A stretch of DNA of 64,000 nt from Luteimonas yindakuii (GTDB taxonomy: Bacteria; Pseudomonadota; Gammaproteobacteria; Xanthomonadales; Xanthomonadaceae), in assembly GCF_004803715.2 (NCBI RefSeq), contig NZ_CP039383.2, positions 2,418,001 through 2,482,000 of the forward strand. The letters are read 5' to 3'. Position numbers and translations under genes: made by a program. The notes below the pieces were generated by a model, which saw nothing but the letters and a program-made list of their open reading frames with translations, did no database searches and was not told the origin of the DNA. Within the stretch, counting starts at the first letter, position 1. Each line of letters opens with the position of its first letter. This document shows, piece by piece, positions 56,435 through 64,000 of this stretch.

Positions 56435-58555
56435 ATGCCGTTCTCGCTGACCGACGCGCAGTTCCGGCTTGCCCGCGCGCTCGGTTTCTCACGCCGCGCC
56501 TGGAGCAGCCTGCGCACGCGCGGCTGGCAGTCGACCTGGCAGCGCGTCCTGCTGCGCCTGCAGCGCGCGCTGCGCCGCGCCCCGGTGGATGCCACGCCGC
56601 TGTGGCGCCCGGCGCCCGCTGGCGATGCCCTGCCCGCGTTCGCCGAACCGGACGTGGTGCCCGCCGCCAGCATCGTGATCCCGGTGCACAACCACGTCGG
56701 CCACACGCTGGAGTGCCTGCGCGCGCTGGCCGCGGCACCGCCCGCCGCCACGATGGAAATCATCGTGGTCGATGACGCCAGCAGCGATGCCAGCGCGACC
56801 CTGCTGCCGGGCATCACCGGCCTGCGCTACCACCGCCACGAGCGCAATGGCGGCTTCATCGCCGCGTGCAACACCGGCGCCGCCCTGGCACGCGGCGAGG
56901 TGCTGGTATTCCTCAACAACGACACCGTGCCGCAGCCGGGCTGGCTGGATGCACTGCTGGAGACCCTGCGCGAAGTACCACGCGCGGGCATCGTCGGCGC
57001 CCAGCTGGTCTACCCGGACGGCCGGCTGCAGGAAGCCGGCGGCGTGGTGTTCCGCGATGGACAGGCCTGGAACTACGGCCGCTTCGAATCCCCCGAGGAC
57101 CCGCGCTACGGCTACCTGCGCGATGCGGACTACGTCAGCGGCGCCGCGCTGGCGATCCCGCGTGCGCTGTTCGACGCCGTCGGTGGCTTCGACACCCGCT
57201 ATGCACCGGCCTATTACGAGGACACCGACCTCGCCTTCGCGGTCCGGGCAGCCGGACATCGCGTGCTGTACCAGCCCGCCGCACGCGTGCTGCACGACGA
57301 GGGCACCAGCGCCGGCACCGACCCGTCCACCGGCATGAAGGCGGCGCAGGTGCGCAATCGCGAGGTATTCGCGCGGCACCGCGCGGCGGAACTCGCCGGG
57401 TTCCCCGCGCCGTCCGAGCTGCCCACTCCGGGCACCCTGCACCGGGGCCAGCGCCGGATCCTGATCGTCGACGAATCCACGCCGCGCCCCGACCACGATT
57501 CCGGCTCGCTGCGACTGGTCGCGCTGATGAGGATGCTGCTCGACGACGGCGCGCATGTCGCCTTCGTGCCGGCCGACGGCCGCCATGCCGGCCGCCACAC
57601 GCGCGCGCTGCGGGCGATGGGCGTGGAAACCTGGTCGGAGCCGTGGACCGGTGGCATCGCGCAGTGGCTGCGTCACCATGCCGGCCGCTTCGACGTGGCC
57701 ATGCTGAGCCGGCATTTCGTCGCCGCGCCGCTGCTGCCGCTGCTGCGGCGCCATGCACCGGACGTGCGGATCCTGTTCGACAGCGTCGACCTGCACTACC
57801 TGCGCGAACGCCGCGCCGCCGAACTTGCCAACGACGCAACGATGCTGGCGATCGCACGGCGTACCCGCGCGCGCGAGTTGGCGGTGGTGGCCGCCGCCGA
57901 TGCCACCCTGGTGGTCAGCGCCGCCGAGCGCGAGCTGCTCGCCGCCGATGCGCCTGGCGCCAAGGTGGAGCTGCTTTCGAACCTGCATCGGGTCACCGGG
58001 GAAGCCGCACCCTGGGAGCGTCGCCACGGGGTCGTGTTCGTAGGCGGCTTCCACCACCCGCCCAATGTCGATGCGCTGCGCTGGTTCCTCGCCGAGGTCT
58101 GGCCGCGCGTGCACGCGCAGGCACCTGGCCTGGCATTCCACTGCATCGGTAGCGACCCGCCGATCGAGATTGCCACCCGGCACGGCCACAGCGGCGTGCA
58201 GGTGCATGGCCATGTGGCGGACATCGCACCCTGGATGGACGGCTGCCGCGTCGCGGTGGCGCCGTTGCGGTTCGGCGCCGGGGTCAAGGGCAAGATCAAC
58301 CTCAGCATGGCGCATGGCCAGCCAGTGGTCGCCACGCCCGTCGCGGCCGAAGGCATGCACCTGCACGATGGCCTCGATGTCCTGCTGGCCGACGATGCCG
58401 ACGCGTTTGCCCACGCCGTGCTGCGTGCCCACGAGGATGCCGTTGTGTGGTCGCGGCTGTCGGCTGGCGGACGCGCCAACGTCGAGCGGCATTTCTCCAT
58501 CGAGGCCGCGCGCGCGACCGTGCACCGGCTGTTTCTCGATCCGGCCGCCGGCTGA
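56435..58555 (+). CDS. Bifunctional glycosyltransferase with GT2 and GT4 domains
   Basis: The 706-residue cytoplasmic protein joins two glycosyltransferases. The N-terminal part is GT-A (family 2): SIVIPVHNHVGHTLECLRAL, VDDASSDAS, NGGFIAACNTGA, FLNNDTVPQPGW, YYEDTDLAF. The C-terminal part, from about residue 345, is GT-B (family 4-like): ILIVDESTPRPDHDSGSLRL, FVGGFHHPPNVDALRWFLAE, VAPLRFGAGVKGKINLSMA. The GT2-plus-GT1/4 fusion is typical of surface polysaccharide assembly (O-antigen, rhamnan). I start at ATG 56435 with GGAG upstream; ATGs at 56342 and 56357 are also in frame. It stands alone rather than in a polysaccharide cluster. Confidence 0.88.
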   Translation: MPFSLTDAQFRLARALGFSRRAWSSLRTRGWQSTWQRVLLRLQRALRRAPVDATPLWRPAPAGDALPAFAEPDVVPAASIVIPVHNHVGHTLECLRALAAAPPAATMEIIVVDDASSDASATLLPGITGLRYHRHERNGGFIAACNTGAALARGEVLVFLNNDTVPQPGWLDALLETLREVPRAGIVGAQLVYPDGRLQEAGGVVFRDGQAWNYGRFESPEDPRYGYLRDADYVSGAALAIPRALFDAVGGFDTRYAPAYYEDTDLAFAVRAAGHRVLYQPAARVLHDEGTSAGTDPSTGMKAAQVRNREVFARHRAAELAGFPAPSELPTPGTLHRGQRRILIVDESTPRPDHDSGSLRLVALMRMLLDDGAHVAFVPADGRHAGRHTRALRAMGVETWSEPWTGGIAQWLRHHAGRFDVAMLSRHFVAAPLLPLLRRHAPDVRILFDSVDLHYLRERRAAELANDATMLAIARRTRARELAVVAAADATLVVSAAERELLAADAPGAKVELLSNLHRVTGEAAPWERRHGVVFVGGFHHPPNVDALRWFLAEVWPRVHAQAPGLAFHCIGSDPPIEIATRHGHSGVQVHGHVADIAPWMDGCRVAVAPLRFGAGVKGKINLSMAHGQPVVATPVAAEGMHLHDGLDVLLADDADAFAHAVLRAHEDAVVWSRLSAGGRANVERHFSIEAARATVHRLFLDPAAG

Positions 58556-58577
58556 AACGGCCCGGCTGAAGCCTGCC

Positions 58578-60203
58578 TCAGCGTGACTCGCCGACCGAGC
58601 CCGCCGCGCGCAGGCGCTCAGCGAACGCGGCCAGCTCCGGCACCGTGGGATCGATCTCTCGCGCCGCGCCATGGGCGGCACGGGCGGCGGCGAGTTCGCC
58701 CGCGCCCAGGCGCTCGTCGCCCACCGCGAGCCAGCGCTGCGCCAGCCGGCGGCGTGCCGGCGCCAGCGTGTCCTCGTCTTCCGACAAGGCCGTGCGCGCG
58801 TCGAGGCAGCTACGGGCCCGTGCCAGGCGGTTGCCGCGCAGCTCGCGGTCGAAACAGGCGACCGCCGCCGGCAGCAGGCGTGCCGCGGCGCGGCGCACAC
58901 CGTTGTCGTCGGGCGCGATCGCGCGTGCCGCGCGCAGGCGGTCATAGGCGCTCTCGCCCGGCGGCGTGAGCAGGTCGCCGCGCTGCTCGGCGGCATCCAC
59001 CTGTTCCAGCAGCACGGGCAGGCGTTCGCGCCGCTGCGCCGGACTGCCGGCAGGACGCAGCCGTGCATGGGCGAGGCGCGCGCGTTCGACATGGCGCACT
59101 GCCGCGTCAACGGCCGCCGTCGCGCTGCCGCCCGGAGCGACGCGCGCCGCTTCGGCCAGCGCGGTGTCGGCATCGGAAAAACGGAAGTCGGCGGCCGCGC
59201 GCTCGGCCCGGCGTGCGTGTGCCAGCGCGAGCTGCTCCATGCCCTCGAGCGGCTCCGCCGCGTCCGGGTCGCTCTCCAGCAGTGCGCGATAGCGCGCTTC
59301 CGCGCGCTCCAGCCGGCCCGCGTCACGATCCGCGTGCGCCTGGCGCAGCAGTGCATCGCGCTCCTCGCCCAAGCGGGCCTGGGTATCGGGCAGGTCGATG
59401 TGGCCGGGATCGAACTCGCGGGCGACGGCGACCGCGCGCGCTGCTTCGGCATACCGGCCCTCGCGCAGGTCCTCGCGTGCCTGCTGCAACAGGTCGCCGA
59501 GGGCATCCTCGCGGCCGCGCAGTGCATCGGCGTCGTCGGGGCGCAGGCCGAGGATGCGCCGGTACAGCGGCAGCGCCGAGTTCTCGCTGCCATGCAGGTC
59601 GCCGCGTGCGTACGCGGCCCGCGCCCGCGCGCGCACGTCATCGAGACCGGCCTGCGCGGACAGCCGCTCGCGCAATGCGCTCTCCACCCTGTCGACCGCC
59701 GCGCGCGGCGCGGCCAGTTCGCGCGCCAGCGCCAGCGCGGCACGCGCATCGTCGAAACGCTCCTCTGCAAGCGCCGACTGCGCCTGCGCAAGCGCGGCGC
59801 GTGCCACCTGCGACAGGCCATCGCGGGCTTCGGGGCGGTCGGGATCCATCGCCAGCGCGGCCTCGTACAGCTCGCGTGCACCGGTGCCGTCCGCCGCGCT
59901 CAGCCGGCCCGATGCCAGCGCGGCGGCAGCTTCCGCGCGCAGCGCCTGCGCGCGCGTGTCCGGCCACAGCCGGTCCGCCAACGGCTGCCGCACCGCGATC
60001 AGCAGCACCATCGCCACGCCGACCGTCGCGGCGGCCATCGGCCACCAGCTGCGCCAGTCGCGCTGCACCACCCGGAAAAACATGCGTACGCGCGCCTCCA
60101 GGCGCCAGAGCCCGCCGGTGGGGCGACGCGCGGGCGTTGCGGCGATGGCGGGTCTGGATGCGGAAGGGCGGCGGATCACCGCGGCAGCATAGGTGCAAAC
60201 CAT
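58578..60203 (-). CDS. Membrane-anchored TPR/helical-repeat protein, 541 aa
   Basis: The protein has an N-terminal basic segment, one membrane helix (SWWPMAAATVGVAMVLLIAV, residues about 60-80) and about 450 residues of helical repeats rich in Ala, Arg and Glu. Units resemble tetratricopeptides (GARELYEAALAMDPDRPEAR; SALPLYRRILGLRPDDADALR; ARYRALLESDPDAAEPLEGM). No enzymatic motif is seen. It is probably a periplasmic scaffold. The start is uncertain: the ATG at 60083 has a GGAGG, and 60203 is the upstream alternative. It lies 59 bases downstream of relA on the same strand. Confidence 0.72.
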   Translation of the reverse strand: MVCTYAAAVIRRPSASRPAIAATPARRPTGGLWRLEARVRMFFRVVQRDWRSWWPMAAATVGVAMVLLIAVRQPLADRLWPDTRAQALRAEAAAALASGRLSAADGTGARELYEAALAMDPDRPEARDGLSQVARAALAQAQSALAEERFDDARAALALARELAAPRAAVDRVESALRERLSAQAGLDDVRARARAAYARGDLHGSENSALPLYRRILGLRPDDADALRGREDALGDLLQQAREDLREGRYAEAARAVAVAREFDPGHIDLPDTQARLGEERDALLRQAHADRDAGRLERAEARYRALLESDPDAAEPLEGMEQLALAHARRAERAAADFRFSDADTALAEAARVAPGGSATAAVDAAVRHVERARLAHARLRPAGSPAQRRERLPVLLEQVDAAEQRGDLLTPPGESAYDRLRAARAIAPDDNGVRRAAARLLPAAVACFDRELRGNRLARARSCLDARTALSEDEDTLAPARRRLAQRWLAVGDERLGAGELAAARAAHGAAREIDPTVPELAAFAERLRAAGSVGESR

Positions 60204-60262
60204 GAACGCGACGTCAGTCACGCATGGCCGTGCGATTTCCACTGCGACGATTTTCGCGCGGA

Positions 60263-62416
60263 TCAGCCGCGGCGCGCGCGCTCGACGCCGGGCACCGATT
60301 CCAGCCGGCCCAGCAGGCGTGCGAACTGCCCATGGTCCTGCACGCGCAGCTGCAGGCGCAGCCGCACGCGACCGACGCCGCCGCCATCCTCGCTGTGGAT
60401 CGACAGCACGTGGGCGTCCTCCTGTGCGATCAGGTTGGTCAGGTCCTTGAGCAGGTGCCGGCGGTCGACGCCCTCGATGATCGCCTCCGCCTCGTGCACG
60501 CCGCCGGCGCGGCCCCACTCCACCGGCAGCACGCGTTGCGGATCGCGAGCGGCCATGCGCTGCAGCGCCGCGCATTCGGCGCGATGCACGCTGATCCCGC
60601 GGCTGCGGGTGAGGTAACCGGTGATCGCCTCCCCGGGCAACGGCCGGCAGCAACGGGCGATCTGTACCAGCAGGTTGTCGACGCCGACCACGCTGAACTC
60701 CGAACTGCCCTTCGGCAGGCGGCGCGGTGGCGTGTGCGCGAGGTTGGTGGCCTCGTCGACCGGCCTGCGCGCCTCGGCCTCGGCTTCGCCTAGCGCGCGC
60801 ACCACCTGGTGCGGGCCGACGTCGCCCAGCGCCACCAGCACGTACAGGTCGTCGATGGTCGCGGCATGGAAGCGCTTGAGCGCCGGCGCCGGATCGGCAC
60901 GTTGCAGGCCGAGGCGCTTGAGCTCGCGGTCGAGCAACTCGCGCCCGGCCTGCACGTTGCGCTCGCGATCGAGCGCGCGGAACCACGCACGCACCTTGTC
61001 GCGCGAACGCCCGCTGACGAGGTAGCCATTGGCCGGCAACAGCCAGTCACGGCGCGGCTCGGCGGTCTTGCCGGTCAGCACTTCCACGCGGTCGCCACTC
61101 TGCAGCCGGTGGTCGAGCGGCACGATGCGGCCATTGACCTTGGCGCCACGGCAGCGGTGGCCGACCATCGTGTGCACGTGGTAGGCGAAGTCGAGCGGCG
61201 TTGCGTCGCGCGGCAGGTCGATGACCTCGCCCATCGGCGTCAGCGTGTAGATGCGGTCCTCGACCAGCTCGGTGTCGAGCGCGCCGGCCAGGCCGCCTTC
61301 GTCGCCGCCGTCCTGGTGCGACTCCAGCAGCCGCCGCATCCACTCGATCTTGCGCTCCAGCGCGGAGTCGCCGGTGCCGCCTTCCTTGTAGCGCCAGTGC
61401 GCGGCCACGCCCAGCTCGGCCTGCTCGTGCATCTCCACCGTGCGGATCTGCACCTCCAGCGTCTTGCCCTCCGGGCCGACCACCGCCGTGTGCAGCGAGC
61501 GGTAGTCGTTGCGCTTGGGCCGCGCGATGTAGTCGTCGAACTCGCTCGGGATCGGCGTCCACAACGCATGCACGATGCCGAGTGCCGCGTAGCAGGCGCC
61601 GACGTCGTCCACCAGCACGCGCACCGCGCGCAGGTCGTAGAGCTCGCCGATCGGCACGCCCTTGCGCTGCATCTTCTTCCAGATGCTGTAGATGTGCTTG
61701 GGGCGGCCGACGACGTCGGCGTGCAGGCCCTGGGCGGCAAGTGCATCGCGCAGGGTCTGCGTCACCTCGTCGATGTAGCGCTCGCGCCCGGAGCGCTTGT
61801 CGTCGAGCAGCCCGGCGATGCGGCGGTAGGTGTCGGGATCGAGGTGGCGGAACGCGAGATCCTCGAGTTCCCATTTCAGCTGCCAGATGCCGAGCCGGTT
61901 GGCCAGCGGCGCATGGATGTCGCGGGTGAGCTGCGCCAGCGCGATGCGTTCCTCCGCGGGGCGCTGTGCCACCGCCCGCAGGTGGGCGAGTTGCCGCGCC
62001 AGCAGGATCGGCACCACCCGCAGGTCGCGCACGATCGCCAGCAGCAGGCGGCGCAGGCCTTCCTGCCCGCCACGGCCGACGCGCTCGGCATGCAGCGCCC
62101 ACACCTGGCGCGCGGCGCGCTGTCCGTCGAGCAACGCGGCGACGCGCGGGTGCGCCCTGGCGAGGCGTGCAGCGGCCTCGGCAGGCGGTTCCGGCAGCAC
62201 GTGCAGGATCGCCGCGGCGATGACGTCGGCATCGGCGTTGAGCGTGGCCAGCGACTGCAGCGTGTCGCCCAGCACCGGCCAGGGCTCGGCCGGCACCACC
62301 CACGCGCCGGACGCATCGCGCAACGCCGCGTCCACCACCTCGCGCAGGGCGGGCGTCAACGCCGCCGTGGCTGGGAGTGACAACAGGGTTCCGGCGCTGG
62401 CGTCGACAGCCGACAC
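60263..62416 (-). CDS. relA: GTP pyrophosphokinase RelA ((p)ppGpp synthetase)
   Basis: The 717-residue RSH protein has an N-terminal HD-like domain lacking the HD dyad (the expected HD position reads AAAILHVLPEP), so hydrolase activity is absent. The synthetase domain has HIYSIWKKMQRKGV, YDLRAVRVLVDDVGACYAAL, EFDDYIARPKRNDYRSLHT, VEVQIRT-like VQIRTVEMHEQAELG and AAHWRYKEGG. EFDD is the RelA-type signature, not the RFKD of SpoT. TGS (VIDLPRDATPLDFAYHVHT) and C-terminal ACT domains follow. It responds to uncharged tRNA on ribosomes. Its start diverges from the small secreted protein gene. Confidence 0.95.
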   Translation of the reverse strand: MSAVDASAGTLLSLPATAALTPALREVVDAALRDASGAWVVPAEPWPVLGDTLQSLATLNADADVIAAAILHVLPEPPAEAAARLARAHPRVAALLDGQRAARQVWALHAERVGRGGQEGLRRLLLAIVRDLRVVPILLARQLAHLRAVAQRPAEERIALAQLTRDIHAPLANRLGIWQLKWELEDLAFRHLDPDTYRRIAGLLDDKRSGRERYIDEVTQTLRDALAAQGLHADVVGRPKHIYSIWKKMQRKGVPIGELYDLRAVRVLVDDVGACYAALGIVHALWTPIPSEFDDYIARPKRNDYRSLHTAVVGPEGKTLEVQIRTVEMHEQAELGVAAHWRYKEGGTGDSALERKIEWMRRLLESHQDGGDEGGLAGALDTELVEDRIYTLTPMGEVIDLPRDATPLDFAYHVHTMVGHRCRGAKVNGRIVPLDHRLQSGDRVEVLTGKTAEPRRDWLLPANGYLVSGRSRDKVRAWFRALDRERNVQAGRELLDRELKRLGLQRADPAPALKRFHAATIDDLYVLVALGDVGPHQVVRALGEAEAEARRPVDEATNLAHTPPRRLPKGSSEFSVVGVDNLLVQIARCCRPLPGEAITGYLTRSRGISVHRAECAALQRMAARDPQRVLPVEWGRAGGVHEAEAIIEGVDRRHLLKDLTNLIAQEDAHVLSIHSEDGGGVGRVRLRLQLRVQDHGQFARLLGRLESVPGVERARRG

Positions 62417-62442
62417 GGCATCACGACTCGGGTGGGGCGCTC

Positions 62443-62448
62443 TACACT
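62443..62448 (+). promoter_or_regulatory. Possible -10 element for the small secreted protein gene
   Basis: TACACT, four of six consensus bases, lies 28 bases upstream of the ATG at 62477 in a 60-base divergent gap with relA. The -35 region is not recognisable. Confidence 0.33.
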
Positions 62449-62476
62449 AGCCGCCACCTGCCCCGAGGAACAGACC

Positions 62477-62977
62477 ATGCGCAGCCTTTTCCATGCAGCA
62501 CTGCTGAGCGCCGGCCTCCTGGCCAGCGACATCGCTCTGGCGCAGCAGGCACCGCCGCTGCAGGAACAGATGACGGCCGCGGAATTCCGTGCCGCCGGCC
62601 TCGACAAGCTCAGCGCCGACGAGCTCGCCGCGCTCAACCAGTGGCTGCAACGCCGGGTCGGCGAGGAAACGGCGGTGATCGCGGCGCAGGCACGCGAGGA
62701 AGGCCGGAAGGAAGTGGTGGAAAAGAACCGCGGCTTCTTCCACTTCGGTTCCGAGGAGCCCATCCAGAGCACCATCGCCGGCGAGTTCCGCGGCTTCGGC
62801 AAGGGCCGCCGCTACACCCTGGCCAACGGCCAGGTGTGGGAGCAGACCGATGGCGCCAGCCTCGCCGGCGTGCGCCGGCAGGACATCGGCGTGCGCATCC
62901 GCCCGGGCGCGATCGGCGGCTGGTGGATGCAGGTGGATGGCTACAACACGACTGCACGCGTGGAGCGGGTGGAGTAA
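62477..62977 (+). CDS. Hypothetical secreted/periplasmic protein, 166 aa
   Basis: The ATG at 62477 has GAGGA seven to eleven bases upstream. A signal peptide (RSLFHAALLSAGLLASDIALA) precedes QQAPPLQEQMTAAEFRAAG. The middle is a charged helical segment (ETAVIAAQAREEGRKEVVEK) and the end an antiparallel strand domain (SEEPIQSTIAGEFRGFGKG, QVWEQTDGAS, GGWWMQVDGYNTTARVERV). The strand pattern resembles small SH3-like periplasmic domains. I do not recognise a family name. Confidence 0.8.
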   Translation: MRSLFHAALLSAGLLASDIALAQQAPPLQEQMTAAEFRAAGLDKLSADELAALNQWLQRRVGEETAVIAAQAREEGRKEVVEKNRGFFHFGSEEPIQSTIAGEFRGFGKGRRYTLANGQVWEQTDGASLAGVRRQDIGVRIRPGAIGGWWMQVDGYNTTARVERVE

Positions 62978-63044
62978 CCATTCTCGCGGAAGGCCGGATC
63001 GCATCGTCGCGCCACACCCCGACGATACGGCTCCCGCAGGGCCC

Positions 63045-63147
63045 TCACCCGGCCAACGCCCCGACCGCGCCGTCATCCGCCGCTTCGCGCCACCCCCAAC
63101 CAGGGGGTCTCGGGGGCAGGCTTCTCCAGCAGGCGGGAGAAAGGCTG
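63045..63147. repeat. Hairpin-rich intergenic segment before hrpA's end
   Basis: The 203-base gap contains CCCTCACCCGGCC, a perfect hairpin ACCCCC-AACCA-GGGGGT (63092-63108), and a TTCTCC/GGAGAA stem (63122-63141). It resembles degraded REP-type repeats. The hairpins lie between convergent genes and could terminate either transcript, although no T-tract follows. Confidence 0.35.
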
Positions 63148-63180
63148 GAGGCATGCAGGCATCGGTGCCGCCAGCGCCTC

Positions 63181-64000
63181 CTAGCCGAGTAGCGCCTCCA
63201 GCCTGCGCGCCAGCTTCTTCGGCGACACGCCGCCGCGTGCACCGAGTTCCTGTGCATGCAGCGACACGCGCAGTTCCTCCAGGTCCTGGCGGAACGCGCG
63301 CCAGTCGGGGTCGTGGGCGATGCCGTCGGCCTCGGCTTCGACGAGTGCCTCGACGAAGGGCTTGAGTTCGAGCATCCGCTGCTGGTCGCGCAGGGGATCA
63401 CGCAGTGCACGTTCGGCACGCAGCGACAGCGCCTGCAGGTAACGCGGCATCTGGTCGAGCAGCGCATCCGGCGTGATCGACAGGAAGCCCGGCGGCGCCA
63501 GGCTGTCGAGGTGCGCGCGCATGTCGTCGAGGTTGGCGCGCGCCCAGCCCATCAGCCCGCCCTCGAGGCGCCCGCGGATCTCGGCAACGCTGTCGAGCAC
63601 GCGCTCGGCCAGATGCAGCCGGCGCATCGCCTCGCCGAACAGCTCGCGTCCGACCGCATCACGGCGGGTGGCGAACGCCGCCGCGTCGCGGATGCCACCC
63701 AGGCCATCGGCCGTGAGTGCGGTGAACGCGCCTTCGACCAAGTCGTCGCGCAACGGGTCGCCGCCTTCCGGACGCGTCGCGCGCGGCGCCGCGGCTTCGA
63801 TCGCGGCATACAGCAGCGCGGTCTTCGGCTTGACCGTCAGCTGCTTGCGCGCCTGGCGCAACCTGGCATCCAGCGCGATGCGCAACAGCCGGCGCACGCC
63901 GCCCGGATGCCGGCGTGCGGCCTCGCCAGCATCGGCATACACCGCCAGCCGGGCGCTGTTGCCGGCGTCGTCGAGCGCGGGATATGCGGTGATGCCACCG
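63181..64000 (-). CDS. hrpA: ATP-dependent RNA helicase HrpA, C-terminal part (5' end outside window)
   Basis: The minus-strand frame is open from the window edge at 64000 to the TAG at 63181-63183, giving about 273 residues of the DUF3418 C-terminal region of HrpA. Visible landmarks are GITAYPALDDAG then ARLAVYADAGEAARRHPGGV, RRLLRIALDARLRQARKQL, LRDDLVEGAFTALTADGLGG, MPRYLQALSLRAERALRDP and VSPKKLARRLEALLG. HrpA is a DEAH-box helicase of about 1300-1400 residues that clears stalled ribosomes and processes mRNA. The helicase core lies outside the window. Confidence 0.93.
   Translation of the reverse strand, partial: GGITAYPALDDAGNSARLAVYADAGEAARRHPGGVRRLLRIALDARLRQARKQLTVKPKTALLYAAIEAAAPRATRPEGGDPLRDDLVEGAFTALTADGLGGIRDAAAFATRRDAVGRELFGEAMRRLHLAERVLDSVAEIRGRLEGGLMGWARANLDDMRAHLDSLAPPGFLSITPDALLDQMPRYLQALSLRAERALRDPLRDQQRMLELKPFVEALVEAEADGIAHDPDWRAFRQDLEELRVSLHAQELGARGGVSPKKLARRLEALLG

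Overview
The window is high-GC, densely packed gammaproteobacterial chromosome. Gene content and order point to the Xanthomonadaceae/Lysobacteraceae (Lysobacter-, Luteimonas- or Xanthomonas-like). The markers are the lptD-surA-pdxA-rsmA-apaG-apaH block facing folA-thyA-lgt, and tonB-gshB next to a Pil-Chp chemosensory cluster that lacks pilK. Frequent GTG/TTG starts and ATGA overlaps fit the same group. This family assignment is inference; no rRNA gene is present. No gap between genes exceeds 300 bases. I see no tRNA, rRNA, insertion sequence, prophage or CRISPR array.

Layout. 1-6.9 kb: end of rlmM, an orphan gene, a TRIC-type membrane protein, two ubiquinone hydroxylases (minus strand), then a membrane protein, a cobalamin adenosyltransferase and a histone-deacetylase-like hydrolase. 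6.9-14.1 kb: outer-membrane biogenesis and housekeeping operon lptD-surA-pdxA-csaA-rsmA-apaG-apaH, with apaH broken by two single-base insertions. 14.1-17.6 kb: minus-strand run dgkA-terC-lgt-thyA-folA. 17.8-22.4 kb: accessory secreted or enzymatic genes (SGNH hydrolase, LysM/CHAP protein, periplasmic asparaginase, S8 protease). 22.5-28.1 kb: a two-component system followed by a MacAB-like efflux system. 28.2-33.6 kb: small membrane proteins, mazG, cysQ, nudE, bioA, rsmE.

33.7-48.0 kb is the core of interest: pilG-pilH-pilI-pilJ-chpA-chpB-chpC on the minus strand, with gshB and a TonB gene diverging. This cluster would control type IV pilus motility: PilJ senses, PilI and ChpC couple, ChpA is a giant multi-Hpt hybrid kinase, and PilG and PilH are the output regulators. 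ChpA (2168 residues) contains about 45 tandem copies of a five-residue charged repeat. ChpB has lost two of the three methylesterase catalytic residues.

48.0-64 kb: a signal peptidase, tsaB, a lipoprotein, an actinobacterial-looking alpha/beta hydrolase, a DinG/YoaA helicase, a small lipoprotein and PBP1B in an overlapping operon, a two-domain glycosyltransferase, a membrane-anchored repeat protein, relA, a small secreted protein and the C-terminus of hrpA.

The strongest candidates for something new are the long helical repeat in ChpA together with the apparently adaptation-less chemosensory cluster, the LysM/CHAP protein with no secretion signal, and the DUF1023-like hydrolase.
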